Assembly: GCF_000428985.1 (NCBI RefSeq)
Contig: NZ_KE386828.1
Coordinates: 62,001-126,000, forward strand
Length of the DNA stretch: 64,000 nt
Origin: Marinobacterium litorale DSM 23545
Lineage (GTDB): Bacteria; Pseudomonadota; Gammaproteobacteria; Pseudomonadales; Balneatricaceae
Reading direction: 5' to 3'
Part shown: positions 53,919 to 61,410 of the stretch, in pieces
How positions within the stretch are numbered: position 1 is the stretch's first letter
How the letters are laid out: every line of letters starts with the position of its first letter
Translations under genes and position numbers: made by a program
The notes under the pieces: generated by a model
What the model was told of the DNA's origin: nothing
What the model saw: the letters and a program-made list of their open reading frames with translations, nothing else
The model's database searches: none

Positions 53919-54525
53919 TCCGGTCTGCAATCTCATCGGCGGGCCTGCTGTAGATTGGCTGTATTGGAGTGGGCTGGTCCGGATCCACCAGAATCAGCAT
54001 CAGGCAGGGAGAGATCAGGCCCAACAGGCCGTACAAACGATCCGGATCGTCCGCTGGCAGCCCCGTCAGTTCCGTGATGATGGGCAGCACAATCTCCACA
54101 CGAGGCATGGTTTCGTGGCTGGTAATCTGCGGTAACAGCGGAGAAGGGGTCAGAATCTCCCGGGCCCAGACGCGGGTGTGCCAGCTGCGCTCTTCTATCA
54201 GACTGTGAACCAGCCCTTCGATCAGCTCGCTTAACTTCTCCTCCGCGCTATTATCGCTCCCTGCCACCTGGCGCAGGTAGTCCAGCTCCAGCAGGTGATG
54301 CATCACTTCACCGACCACCGCCAGGTACAGGCCCTCCCGGCTGCCGAAATGGTAGTTGACCGCGGCCAGATTGGTTCCGGCCCGTGCGCAGATCTCCTTG
54401 CTGGTTGCATCGCGGTAGCCACGTTCAGCAAAAACCTGGCCTGCCGCATCAATAATTCGGCTGCGCGTGGCTTCGCCGTCGGTGCGGCTGCGTCGATGCG
54501 TGGACTTGTGTATTGGGGTCTCCAT
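53860..54525 (-). CDS. cecR: TetR family regulator, CecR-like
   Basis: The 221-residue protein begins with a basic stretch (STHRRSRTDGEATRSRI), then the TetR helix-turn-helix (YRDATSKEICARAGTNLAAVNYHFGSREGLYLAV). The C-terminal domain (SWHTRVWAREILTPSPLL) matches the E. coli CecR/YbiH type. CecR represses ybhGFSR and its own operon; here the regulator is divergent from a ybhGFSR-like efflux operon. The ATG at 54525 is chosen, though no strong ribosome site is seen and an ATG at 54561 is in frame. An AT-rich palindrome lies between the two units. Confidence 0.83.
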   Translation of the reverse strand: METPIHKSTHRRSRTDGEATRSRIIDAAGQVFAERGYRDATSKEICARAGTNLAAVNYHFGSREGLYLAVVGEVMHHLLELDYLRQVAGSDNSAEEKLSELIEGLVHSLIEERSWHTRVWAREILTPSPLLPQITSHETMPRVEIVLPIITELTGLPADDPDRLYGLLGLISPCLMLILVDPDQPTPIQPIYSRPADEIADRIKRFVFAGLRSLAALPNDR

Positions 54526-54565
54526 GGAAAGAAGGCTACTTAATACGATGGATGATAGCAATTAG

Positions 54566-54583
54566 TTTAAATTGTAATTTGAA
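54566..54583. promoter_or_regulatory. AT-rich palindrome, operator candidate for the TetR regulator
   Basis: AAATT-GT-AATTT forms the core, with outer TT/AA pairs, in the 130-base divergent region between the TetR gene and the efflux operon. This is the position and shape expected of a TetR operator. Confidence 0.45.
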
Positions 54584-54655
54584 TTTTAACTATGCGGCGC
54601 TATTCTGTGGGTAACTTTATCTTGCCGTTGTTCCACTCTTCACAAGGAGAGCCTG

Positions 54656-55675
54656 ATGCGAAAGGCCTTGATCCCGTTGCTTGTTGTCGTTGCAGTAGCC
54701 GTTTATGCAGGATGGCACTACAGCCAAGGCGACAGTGCTGCCTATGAGTTGAAGCTCTATGGGAACGTGGATATTCGCCAGGTATCGCTGGCGTTTACGC
54801 TCAGTGAGCGGGTGGAATCGGTGCTGGTCGAAGAGGGCGAGAGTGTCGAGGCCGGTCAAATTGTCGCGCGTCTGGACAGGCAGCATCTTGAGCTTCAGCT
54901 GGCGCGGGTGAAGGCGTCAATGGAGGCCCAGCGACAGCAGGTGGAGAAGCTGAAAAACGGCAGCCGACCCGAGGAGATTGCCCAGGCCCAAGCCCAGTAT
55001 CAGGGGGCGCAGGCTGAGTTGGAGCTGGCGCAGAATCAGTTGAAACGCCTGCAGGAGGTTAAGCGACTGACAGACGGACAAGGCGTGAGTGCTCAGGATC
55101 TGGACAATGCTCAGGCGCGGTTGAGAGCAGCCCGTGCACAGGTGGATGGCCGGGCCGAGTCGCTTCAGCTGGTCCGAAAAGGACCACGTGATGAGGATAT
55201 CGCGGCAGCACAGGCTCAGCTGGCAACATTGCAGGCGGAACAGGCTCTGCTTGAACACCAATTGCGGCAGTCGGAACTGGTCGCTCCCATGGCAGCGCGG
55301 GTTCGCGCGCGACTGCTGGAGCCGGGCGATATCGCCTCACCCCAGCGTCCGGTGCTCACTCTGGCCCTGAATGATCCCAAATGGGTTCGGGTCTATGTCA
55401 GTGAGCCGGACCTGGGTTACCTGAAGCCCGGGATGAAGGTGGCGGTCTATACCGATACATTTCCGGATCAACCGATTGCCGGGCAAATAGGGTATATCTC
55501 GTCGGTGGCGGAGTTTACACCGAAAAATGTTCAGACGGAGTCTTTGCGAACCGCCCTTGTTTACGAGGTGCGTGTACGGGTAACGGATAGTGAAAACCGC
55601 TTGCGCCTGGGGATGCCTGCAACGGTTCGGGTAGCTCTGGAACCGGATCAGCAACGCGCACGGGCAGGCACCTGA
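54656..55675 (+). CDS. ybhG: HlyD-family periplasmic adaptor, YbhG-like
   Basis: The 339-residue protein has an N-terminal membrane anchor (about 4-25), a lipoyl-like half (NVDIRQVSLAFTLSERVESVLVEEGESVEAGQ), and a long coiled coil (about 80-205) with QAQAQYQGAQAELELAQNQL and repeated RARAQ/AQAQLATLQ motifs. Its beta-barrel half (RARLLEPGDIASPQRPVLTL, FTPKNVQTESLRTALVYEV) is typical of YbhG. It links inner membrane ABC parts with the outer membrane factor. It overlaps the ATPase gene by 1 base. Confidence 0.92.
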   Translation: MRKALIPLLVVVAVAVYAGWHYSQGDSAAYELKLYGNVDIRQVSLAFTLSERVESVLVEEGESVEAGQIVARLDRQHLELQLARVKASMEAQRQQVEKLKNGSRPEEIAQAQAQYQGAQAELELAQNQLKRLQEVKRLTDGQGVSAQDLDNAQARLRAARAQVDGRAESLQLVRKGPRDEDIAAAQAQLATLQAEQALLEHQLRQSELVAPMAARVRARLLEPGDIASPQRPVLTLALNDPKWVRVYVSEPDLGYLKPGMKVAVYTDTFPDQPIAGQIGYISSVAEFTPKNVQTESLRTALVYEVRVRVTDSENRLRLGMPATVRVALEPDQQRARAGT

Positions 55676-57438
55676 TGAGCAGCAGTGCCCCCAGTATTAG
55701 AGCCTGTCAGCTTCACAAAAGCTTCTACGACAAGGCATCCCGAACCCGGATCGAAGCGTTGAAGGCGGTGGATTTGTGCATTGAACCCGGGTCGTTGACC
55801 GCACTTGTCGGGCCTGATGGCGCCGGTAAGACAACCCTGCTGCGTCTGATGGCAGGGTTGATGAAAGCGGACAGCGGCTCGTTGGAGGTATTAGGCATTG
55901 GTGTATCCACTGATCCCCAGGCGGTGCAGGATCGGATCAGTTACATGCCCCAGCGGTTCGGGCTCTATGAAGATCTCAGCGTACAGGAAAATCTTGATCT
56001 TTATGCTGATCTGCACGGTGTAGGCCAACAACAGCGGCAGGCGCGTTATCAGCGTCTGTTGCATATGACTGATCTGACTCGTTTTACCGACCGTCTGGCG
56101 GGCAAGCTCTCCGGCGGGATGAAGCAGAAGCTGGGATTGGCCTGCACGCTGGTGCGCTCGCCGGAATTACTGCTGCTGGATGAACCCACGGTTGGCGTTG
56201 ATCCGTTGTCGCGCCGGGAGCTCTGGCAGATTATTCAGCAGTTAATTGATGACGAGAATCTCAGTGTTGTTGTAAGCACCGCGTATCTGGATGAAGCGGA
56301 CCGCTGTGATCAGGTGTATGTGTTGCATGAAGGTGAAATCCTGGCTCAGGGAACGCCGCAGGCTCTGCGTCAGAAGGCTCAGAACCGTTGCTATCTGGCG
56401 CAGCCTCCCAAGGATCAGCCCGCTCGAACGCTACAGGCACGTCTGCTGGATGCCAGTGATCAGATAATCGATGCGGTGCCTCAAGGGGGCGGAGTGCGGT
56501 TTGTCCGAGCTCAATCAGCGAGCAGTGAGCAGTTCGAACAGCTGCTGCGTGGTGCGAGGTATGAACCGGTGGAGCCCTCGCTGGAAGATGGTTTCATGAT
56601 TGTCCTGCGCGAGCGTCTGGGAGCCGTTGAGTCGCATGCGGATGCGCTTGCCGGCAGTGCTGGCGGACAGGGCAGGGAGGTAATGATCGAGGTGCGGGAT
56701 CTGGTGCGAACCTTCGGTGATTTTACCGCCGTCGCCAGTACCAGTTTCGATGTGCGTCGGGGGGAAATATTCGGATTGCTCGGCCCCAACGGCGCGGGTA
56801 AGACCACCACTTTTCGCATGCTGTGCGGTCTGCTGCCATCCACCAGCGGTTTCCTGCAGGTGGCCGGCGTTAATCTGCGCACGGCGAGAGCCTCGGCGCG
56901 TCGCAGAGTGGGGTATGTGTCGCAGAAGTTTGCGTTGTATTCCAACCTGACGGTACTGGAAAACCTGCGTTTTTTCGGCGGCGCTTATGGACTGCGTGGC
57001 CGGGCCCTGAAACGCCGGATTGAAGCGGTTCTGGAGCAGTTCAGTCTACAGGGCCAGGAAAGAACCCCCAGTGGCCAGCTGCCCGGTGGCTTCAAACAGC
57101 GGCTCGCGATGGCTGCGGGGTTGATTCATGAACCGGAGATTCTGTTTCTTGACGAACCCACCAGTGGGGCGGATCCGCTGGCGCGCCGTGCTTTCTGGCG
57201 CCGTATTACGGCATTGGCGGAAGGTGGCACCACGATCGTGATTACCACCCATTTTATGGAGGAGGCGGAGTATTGTGACCGGATCCTGATTCAGGATGCG
57301 GGGCAGCGGCTGGCTATCGGCACACCTCAGCAGGTGCGTGAGGAGGTTGACCGGCAGGGTGGACATCTGAGCATGGAGGAGACCTTCATCGGCATTGTGG
57401 AGCGCAGCCGTAGTGACCAACGCCGGGGGGCCGCATGA
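55675..57438 (+). CDS. ybhF: Fused double ATPase of the efflux system, YbhF-like
   Basis: The 587-residue protein holds two ABC ATPase domains. The first has Walker A GPDGAGKTTLLRLMAGL, signature LSGGMKQKLGLA and Walker B LLLDEPTVGVDPLSRRE. The second (from about 335) has [17 protein letters not shown], a degenerate signature LPGGFKQRLAMAAG and LFLDEPTSGADPLARRAF. It powers drug or ion export through YbhS/YbhR. Four-base overlap with the next gene. Confidence 0.93.
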   Translation: MSSSAPSIRACQLHKSFYDKASRTRIEALKAVDLCIEPGSLTALVGPDGAGKTTLLRLMAGLMKADSGSLEVLGIGVSTDPQAVQDRISYMPQRFGLYEDLSVQENLDLYADLHGVGQQQRQARYQRLLHMTDLTRFTDRLAGKLSGGMKQKLGLACTLVRSPELLLLDEPTVGVDPLSRRELWQIIQQLIDDENLSVVVSTAYLDEADRCDQVYVLHEGEILAQGTPQALRQKAQNRCYLAQPPKDQPARTLQARLLDASDQIIDAVPQGGGVRFVRAQSASSEQFEQLLRGARYEPVEPSLEDGFMIVLRERLGAVESHADALAGSAGGQGREVMIEVRDLVRTFGDFTAVASTSFDVRRGEIFGLLGPNGAGKTTTFRMLCGLLPSTSGFLQVAGVNLRTARASARRRVGYVSQKFALYSNLTVLENLRFFGGAYGLRGRALKRRIEAVLEQFSLQGQERTPSGQLPGGFKQRLAMAAGLIHEPEILFLDEPTSGADPLARRAFWRRITALAEGGTTIVITTHFMEEAEYCDRILIQDAGQRLAIGTPQQVREEVDRQGGHLSMEETFIGIVERSRSDQRRGAA

Positions 57439-58568
57439 GCACACAGGGCGGTTTTCTGCTGCGGTTGCAGTCACTGGTGCGCAAGGAAACCCGCCAGCTG
57501 CTGCGCGACCGCAGTAACCTGATGATCGGTATCGGCCTGCCGATCATCTTGATTCTGATCTTCGGCTACGGCGTATCTCTGGATGTACGTGATATCCGCC
57601 TGGCGCTGGTGCTGGACGACCGCTCCCCGGCGGCAACCGACTATGTCTCCGGGTTGACGCTGTCGCGCTATTTTAACCCGGTGCATGCGGACTCCCTGGC
57701 TCAGGCGGAGCAGATGATCAGGGATCGTCAGGTGGAGGGGTTTGTTCATCTGAGCAGTCAGTTTGCCCGAGACCTCAGTGCCGGCCATGCCCAGGTTCAG
57801 CTTGTGGTTTCTGGCACCGACTCCACCCGCGCCGGGTCGATCATCAACTATTTCTCGGCGTTGACGGCGCAGTGGGCCGAGAAATCCGCAGATCGTCTGG
57901 GTGCTACGCAGTTGCCCGGTCCCCGAGTGGAAGTGGTGGACCGGCTCTGGTTTAACGATGCCAATACCAGTACCTGGTTTCTGGTGCCGGGTTTGATCGT
58001 TTTGATCATGACGTTGGTGGGGACGTTTCTCACGGCCCTGGTGATGGCACGGGAGTGGGAGCGCGGGACACTGGAAGCGCTGTTCGTCAGTCCGGTGCGG
58101 CCGGTTGAGGTGCTGTTGGCCAAGGTGACGCCCTATTTCGTAGTGGGGATGCTGGGTCTGGCGCTCTGCATTATCGCGGCCCGGGGGCTGTTCGATGTGC
58201 CGATTAACGGCTCCGCCTGGCTTGTCCTGCTTGGCTCAACGCTCTATATGCTGGTGGCTCTGGGCATCGGACTGTTGATCTCGGCGGTGACCCGTAATCA
58301 GTTTCTCGCCAGTCAGATCGCCATTCTGGCCAGTTTTCTGCCGGCGCTGATGTTGTCCGGGTTCGTGTTCGATATTCGCAACCTGCCCTTTGCCGTGCAA
58401 CTGATCTGCTATGCGCTGCCCGCCACCTACTTTATGGAGCTGATCCGGACACTGTTTCTGGCCGGGGATTTCTGGCCGCTGATTATCAAGGATTGCCTGA
58501 TCCTGGCCGGCTACGCGGTCGTGCTGTTGGGGTTAGCCAATCGTGTCACCCGAAAAACACTGGATTGA
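57435..58568 (+). CDS. ybhS: ABC-2 type permease, YbhS-like
   Basis: The 377-residue permease has one helix near the N-terminus after VRKETRQLLRDRSNLMIGIGLP, a large periplasmic loop (about 55-170), and then five helices with MAREWERGTLEALFVSPVRPVEVLLAK, the ABC-2 signature. The similar partner gene follows directly, so the two probably form a heterodimer. Confidence 0.92.
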   Translation: MSTQGGFLLRLQSLVRKETRQLLRDRSNLMIGIGLPIILILIFGYGVSLDVRDIRLALVLDDRSPAATDYVSGLTLSRYFNPVHADSLAQAEQMIRDRQVEGFVHLSSQFARDLSAGHAQVQLVVSGTDSTRAGSIINYFSALTAQWAEKSADRLGATQLPGPRVEVVDRLWFNDANTSTWFLVPGLIVLIMTLVGTFLTALVMAREWERGTLEALFVSPVRPVEVLLAKVTPYFVVGMLGLALCIIAARGLFDVPINGSAWLVLLGSTLYMLVALGIGLLISAVTRNQFLASQIAILASFLPALMLSGFVFDIRNLPFAVQLICYALPATYFMELIRTLFLAGDFWPLIIKDCLILAGYAVVLLGLANRVTRKTLD

Positions 58569-58572
58569 GTTG

Positions 58573-59691
58573 ATGCAGATACTGATCGCATTTATCCACC
58601 GCGTGATCAACCTTTGTCACAAAGAGCTACTGGCGGTGCTGAAGGATCCGGCCAACCGGGTGATACTGATCGTACCGCCGTTGATGCAGAGTCTGCTGTT
58701 CGGTTACGCAGCCAGCTTTGATCTGACCCAGGTGCCCTATGTGGTTTTGGATCAGAGCCGCAGTGGTGCGAGTCAGTCGCTGTTGAATAGAGTCGACGGT
58801 ACCGGCGTTTTTGAGCGGGTCGCCACGCTCAATAGCAGCGATGAGATCGAGCGTTTTATCGGTAACGGTGACGCGTTGCTGGCGCTGCATTTCCCCAGTG
58901 ACTTCGAAGAGCGTCTAACCAGTGGGCGATCTGCACCCTTGCAGATGATCGTCGATGGCCGTAACTCCGCCACGGCCAACTCGGCCGTGGGTTACATAAG
59001 AGCAGTGGTGGCGGGATTCAACAGCACCCTTGTGACGGATCAAGCTCCGTCGGTAGAGGTGGTGGCGCGCAGCTGGTACAACCCCAACCTGGAAACCCGG
59101 TGGATCATTATGCCGGGGATGATCGCGGCTCTGAGCATGATTCAGACCATGATGTTGACGGCCCTGTCAGTGGCACGCGAGCGGGAACAGGGTACCTTCG
59201 ATCAGCTTCTGGTCACACCGCACACGCCGTTTGAGATCCTCATCAGCAAGGCGGTACCGCCCATTATTATCGGGCTGGTTCAGTCATCGCTGGTCCTGAT
59301 GGTGGCGCTGTTCTGGTTTCAGGTGCCGATGTCCGGTTCTCTGGCCACACTGTACGCCGGGCTGTTGATGTTCACCATCGCCAGCGTCGGAATTGGCCTG
59401 TCGATCTCGGCGCTGTCCACCAATATGCATCAGGCGATGCTCTACACCTTTGTACTGATCATGCCGTTGATGCTGTTGTCGGGGCTGGCAACACCGGTGG
59501 CCAACATGCCCGACCTGTTACAGACCCTGACCTATGCCAACCCGCTGCGATTCTCGATTCATCTGGTGCGCGCGGTCTATCTGGAAGGCGCACAGTTACA
59601 GGATGTTATTCCCGACATGATCCCTCTGCTGGTGATCTCCGTCTTAACCCTGCCGTTAGCGGCCTGGTTGTTCCGTCACCGTTTGGTTTAA
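58573..59691 (+). CDS. ybhR: ABC-2 type permease, YbhR-like
   Basis: The 372-residue protein repeats the YbhS layout: VINLCHKELLAVLKDPANRVILIVPPLMQS, a periplasmic loop, then LSVAREREQGTFDQLLVTPHTPFEILISKAVPP. The ATG at 58573 is 4 bases after the ybhS stop; an in-frame GTG at 58543 overlaps ybhS and is the alternative. Confidence 0.91.
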   Translation: MQILIAFIHRVINLCHKELLAVLKDPANRVILIVPPLMQSLLFGYAASFDLTQVPYVVLDQSRSGASQSLLNRVDGTGVFERVATLNSSDEIERFIGNGDALLALHFPSDFEERLTSGRSAPLQMIVDGRNSATANSAVGYIRAVVAGFNSTLVTDQAPSVEVVARSWYNPNLETRWIIMPGMIAALSMIQTMMLTALSVAREREQGTFDQLLVTPHTPFEILISKAVPPIIIGLVQSSLVLMVALFWFQVPMSGSLATLYAGLLMFTIASVGIGLSISALSTNMHQAMLYTFVLIMPLMLLSGLATPVANMPDLLQTLTYANPLRFSIHLVRAVYLEGAQLQDVIPDMIPLLVISVLTLPLAAWLFRHRLV

Positions 59692-59703
59692 CTGGAGTTG
59701 TTT

Positions 59704-61194
59704 ATGTATCGAACACTCATACCGTCTATGCGACTGCCCGGTATTGCCGCGCTGCTGATACTGCTGACGGGTTGCACGGTGCTTGGCCCCGACTTCGACG
59801 CGCCGGAGCTTGAGACACCCACCAGCTGGAAGCAGTGGCACAGCGAAGGACAATCCTTGCAGAACCTGGAGATTGAGGCGCAAACGGAGGGAAATGCATG
59901 GTGGCTTGAGTTTGATGACAAAACGCTCAACGCGCTGCAGATGCGCTTATTCGCGGCCAACCCGGATGTCCAATTAGCGACTTTGAACTTCGTCCGGGCG
60001 AGGGTGCAGCAGTCGATAGTCACCGGACAATCGCTCAATGTTGACGCCAGTGGCGCAGCGGGGCGCCAGAAACTCAGTGAGTTTAGTCCCTCCATGCGGA
60101 TGGCTTCCATCTCGGCACCGGCAAACAAGGATCAGTTAATCAGAGCACTGGCTGAGCCCTATACGTTGTATCAGGCCGGGTTTGATGCAAGCTGGGAACC
60201 TGATTTGTGGGGGCGAGTGGCGCGGCAAGTCGAATCATCTCAGGCGCAGGTAGGCTTTTCCCGAGCGGAACTGGAGGGGGTGAAACAGCTACTCAGCGCA
60301 GAGTTGGCTCGGGCCTACTTCTCGCGTCAGAATGCGGACCGGCAGATCCGCCTATTAGAACAGCAGATAGAGCTTACAGAGCAGAAGTTAAAGCTGATTG
60401 AAGTTAGACAAGATGCGGGGTTGGATACCGGGTTGGATATCGAGCCTGAGCGCTCTCGTTTGCGCGAACTTCAAGCGGCGCTGCCTATCCAGCTTAGTCA
60501 AAAGACCCAAATCACCAATGTCATAGCTCTGCTGTTGGGTGAGCGGCCGGGATCCTTGAGTGATCTTTTGGATTCAGCGCCTCTGCTGTCAAACAAAGCA
60601 GAGAACATGTACCTGTTAACCTTGGGGATACCCAGTGAGTTGGTGAATCGCCGACCCGATATCATGGCTGCACGATCCCGGCTTCATGCCGCCACTGCCG
60701 AAATCGGTGTTGCCCGCGCAGATCTATACCCGCGCATCTCTTTGCGGGCGGGTGTGGGGTTTGAATCGTTTGAAGGTAGTGCCTTTGGTGAATGGGCGAG
60801 TCGCCAGTGGCAGATTGGCCCCGGCTTTTATCTGCCGATATTTAATCAGGGAAGGCTGAAGAAACGAGTCCATCTAACCGAACTCAAACAACAGCAGGCT
60901 GCGATCCAGTATCGGAAGACCGTACTTACCGCCTGGCAGGAGGTGGATGACGCTCTGACCAATTACAGTGCCGAACTGGAACGGTATGAAAGGCTGAAAC
61001 AGCAGGAGCAGAGTTTGAGGCGGCAGCTAGAGCTGATTGGCGCTAACCGAGACGCCGGTCTTACCGATAGTAGAGCCGAGCTTCAGGCCCGCGCCGCGGT
61101 GATTGGCATGGAGCGCCAGTTGGCTGACAGTGTGGCAAGGCTGAAGATTCAGAGAGTAGCGGTATACAAGTCGGTGGGGTTGGCAGGGGCCTGA
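59704..61194 (+). CDS. Outer membrane efflux lipoprotein (NodT/OprM type)
   Basis: The 496-residue protein has a lipoprotein signal peptide (lipobox LLTGC, C24) and the two-repeat OMF structure: DASWEPDLWGRVARQVESS, SAELARAYFSRQNADRQIRLLEQQI, IPSELVNRRPDIMAARSRLHAAT and LYPRISLRAGVGFES. It forms the trimeric outer membrane channel. In E. coli YbhGFSR uses TolC; here the operon carries its own channel, so the system is a complete tripartite pump. GGAG lies 7 bases before the ATG at 59704. Confidence 0.93.
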   Translation: MYRTLIPSMRLPGIAALLILLTGCTVLGPDFDAPELETPTSWKQWHSEGQSLQNLEIEAQTEGNAWWLEFDDKTLNALQMRLFAANPDVQLATLNFVRARVQQSIVTGQSLNVDASGAAGRQKLSEFSPSMRMASISAPANKDQLIRALAEPYTLYQAGFDASWEPDLWGRVARQVESSQAQVGFSRAELEGVKQLLSAELARAYFSRQNADRQIRLLEQQIELTEQKLKLIEVRQDAGLDTGLDIEPERSRLRELQAALPIQLSQKTQITNVIALLLGERPGSLSDLLDSAPLLSNKAENMYLLTLGIPSELVNRRPDIMAARSRLHAATAEIGVARADLYPRISLRAGVGFESFEGSAFGEWASRQWQIGPGFYLPIFNQGRLKKRVHLTELKQQQAAIQYRKTVLTAWQEVDDALTNYSAELERYERLKQQEQSLRRQLELIGANRDAGLTDSRAELQARAAVIGMERQLADSVARLKIQRVAVYKSVGLAGA

Positions 61195-61410
61195 AGCGAT
61201 GAGATGTTTGACCCGGAACATTCTCTGATTGGATAGTGAGTCCCTCAAACGAATGGAGCGGTCGCGGGGATTACCCCGTCATTCGGATGTGAAGTCATCT
61301 TTCCCCGACATCGGAAATGTGCACTATGCTACTCCTGTAAGTTCGTATCAGAGAGGGTGACCGGACTACTGTGATTTCAGGGACCAGAAACAACAGGGAG
61401 AGTGTTCTGT

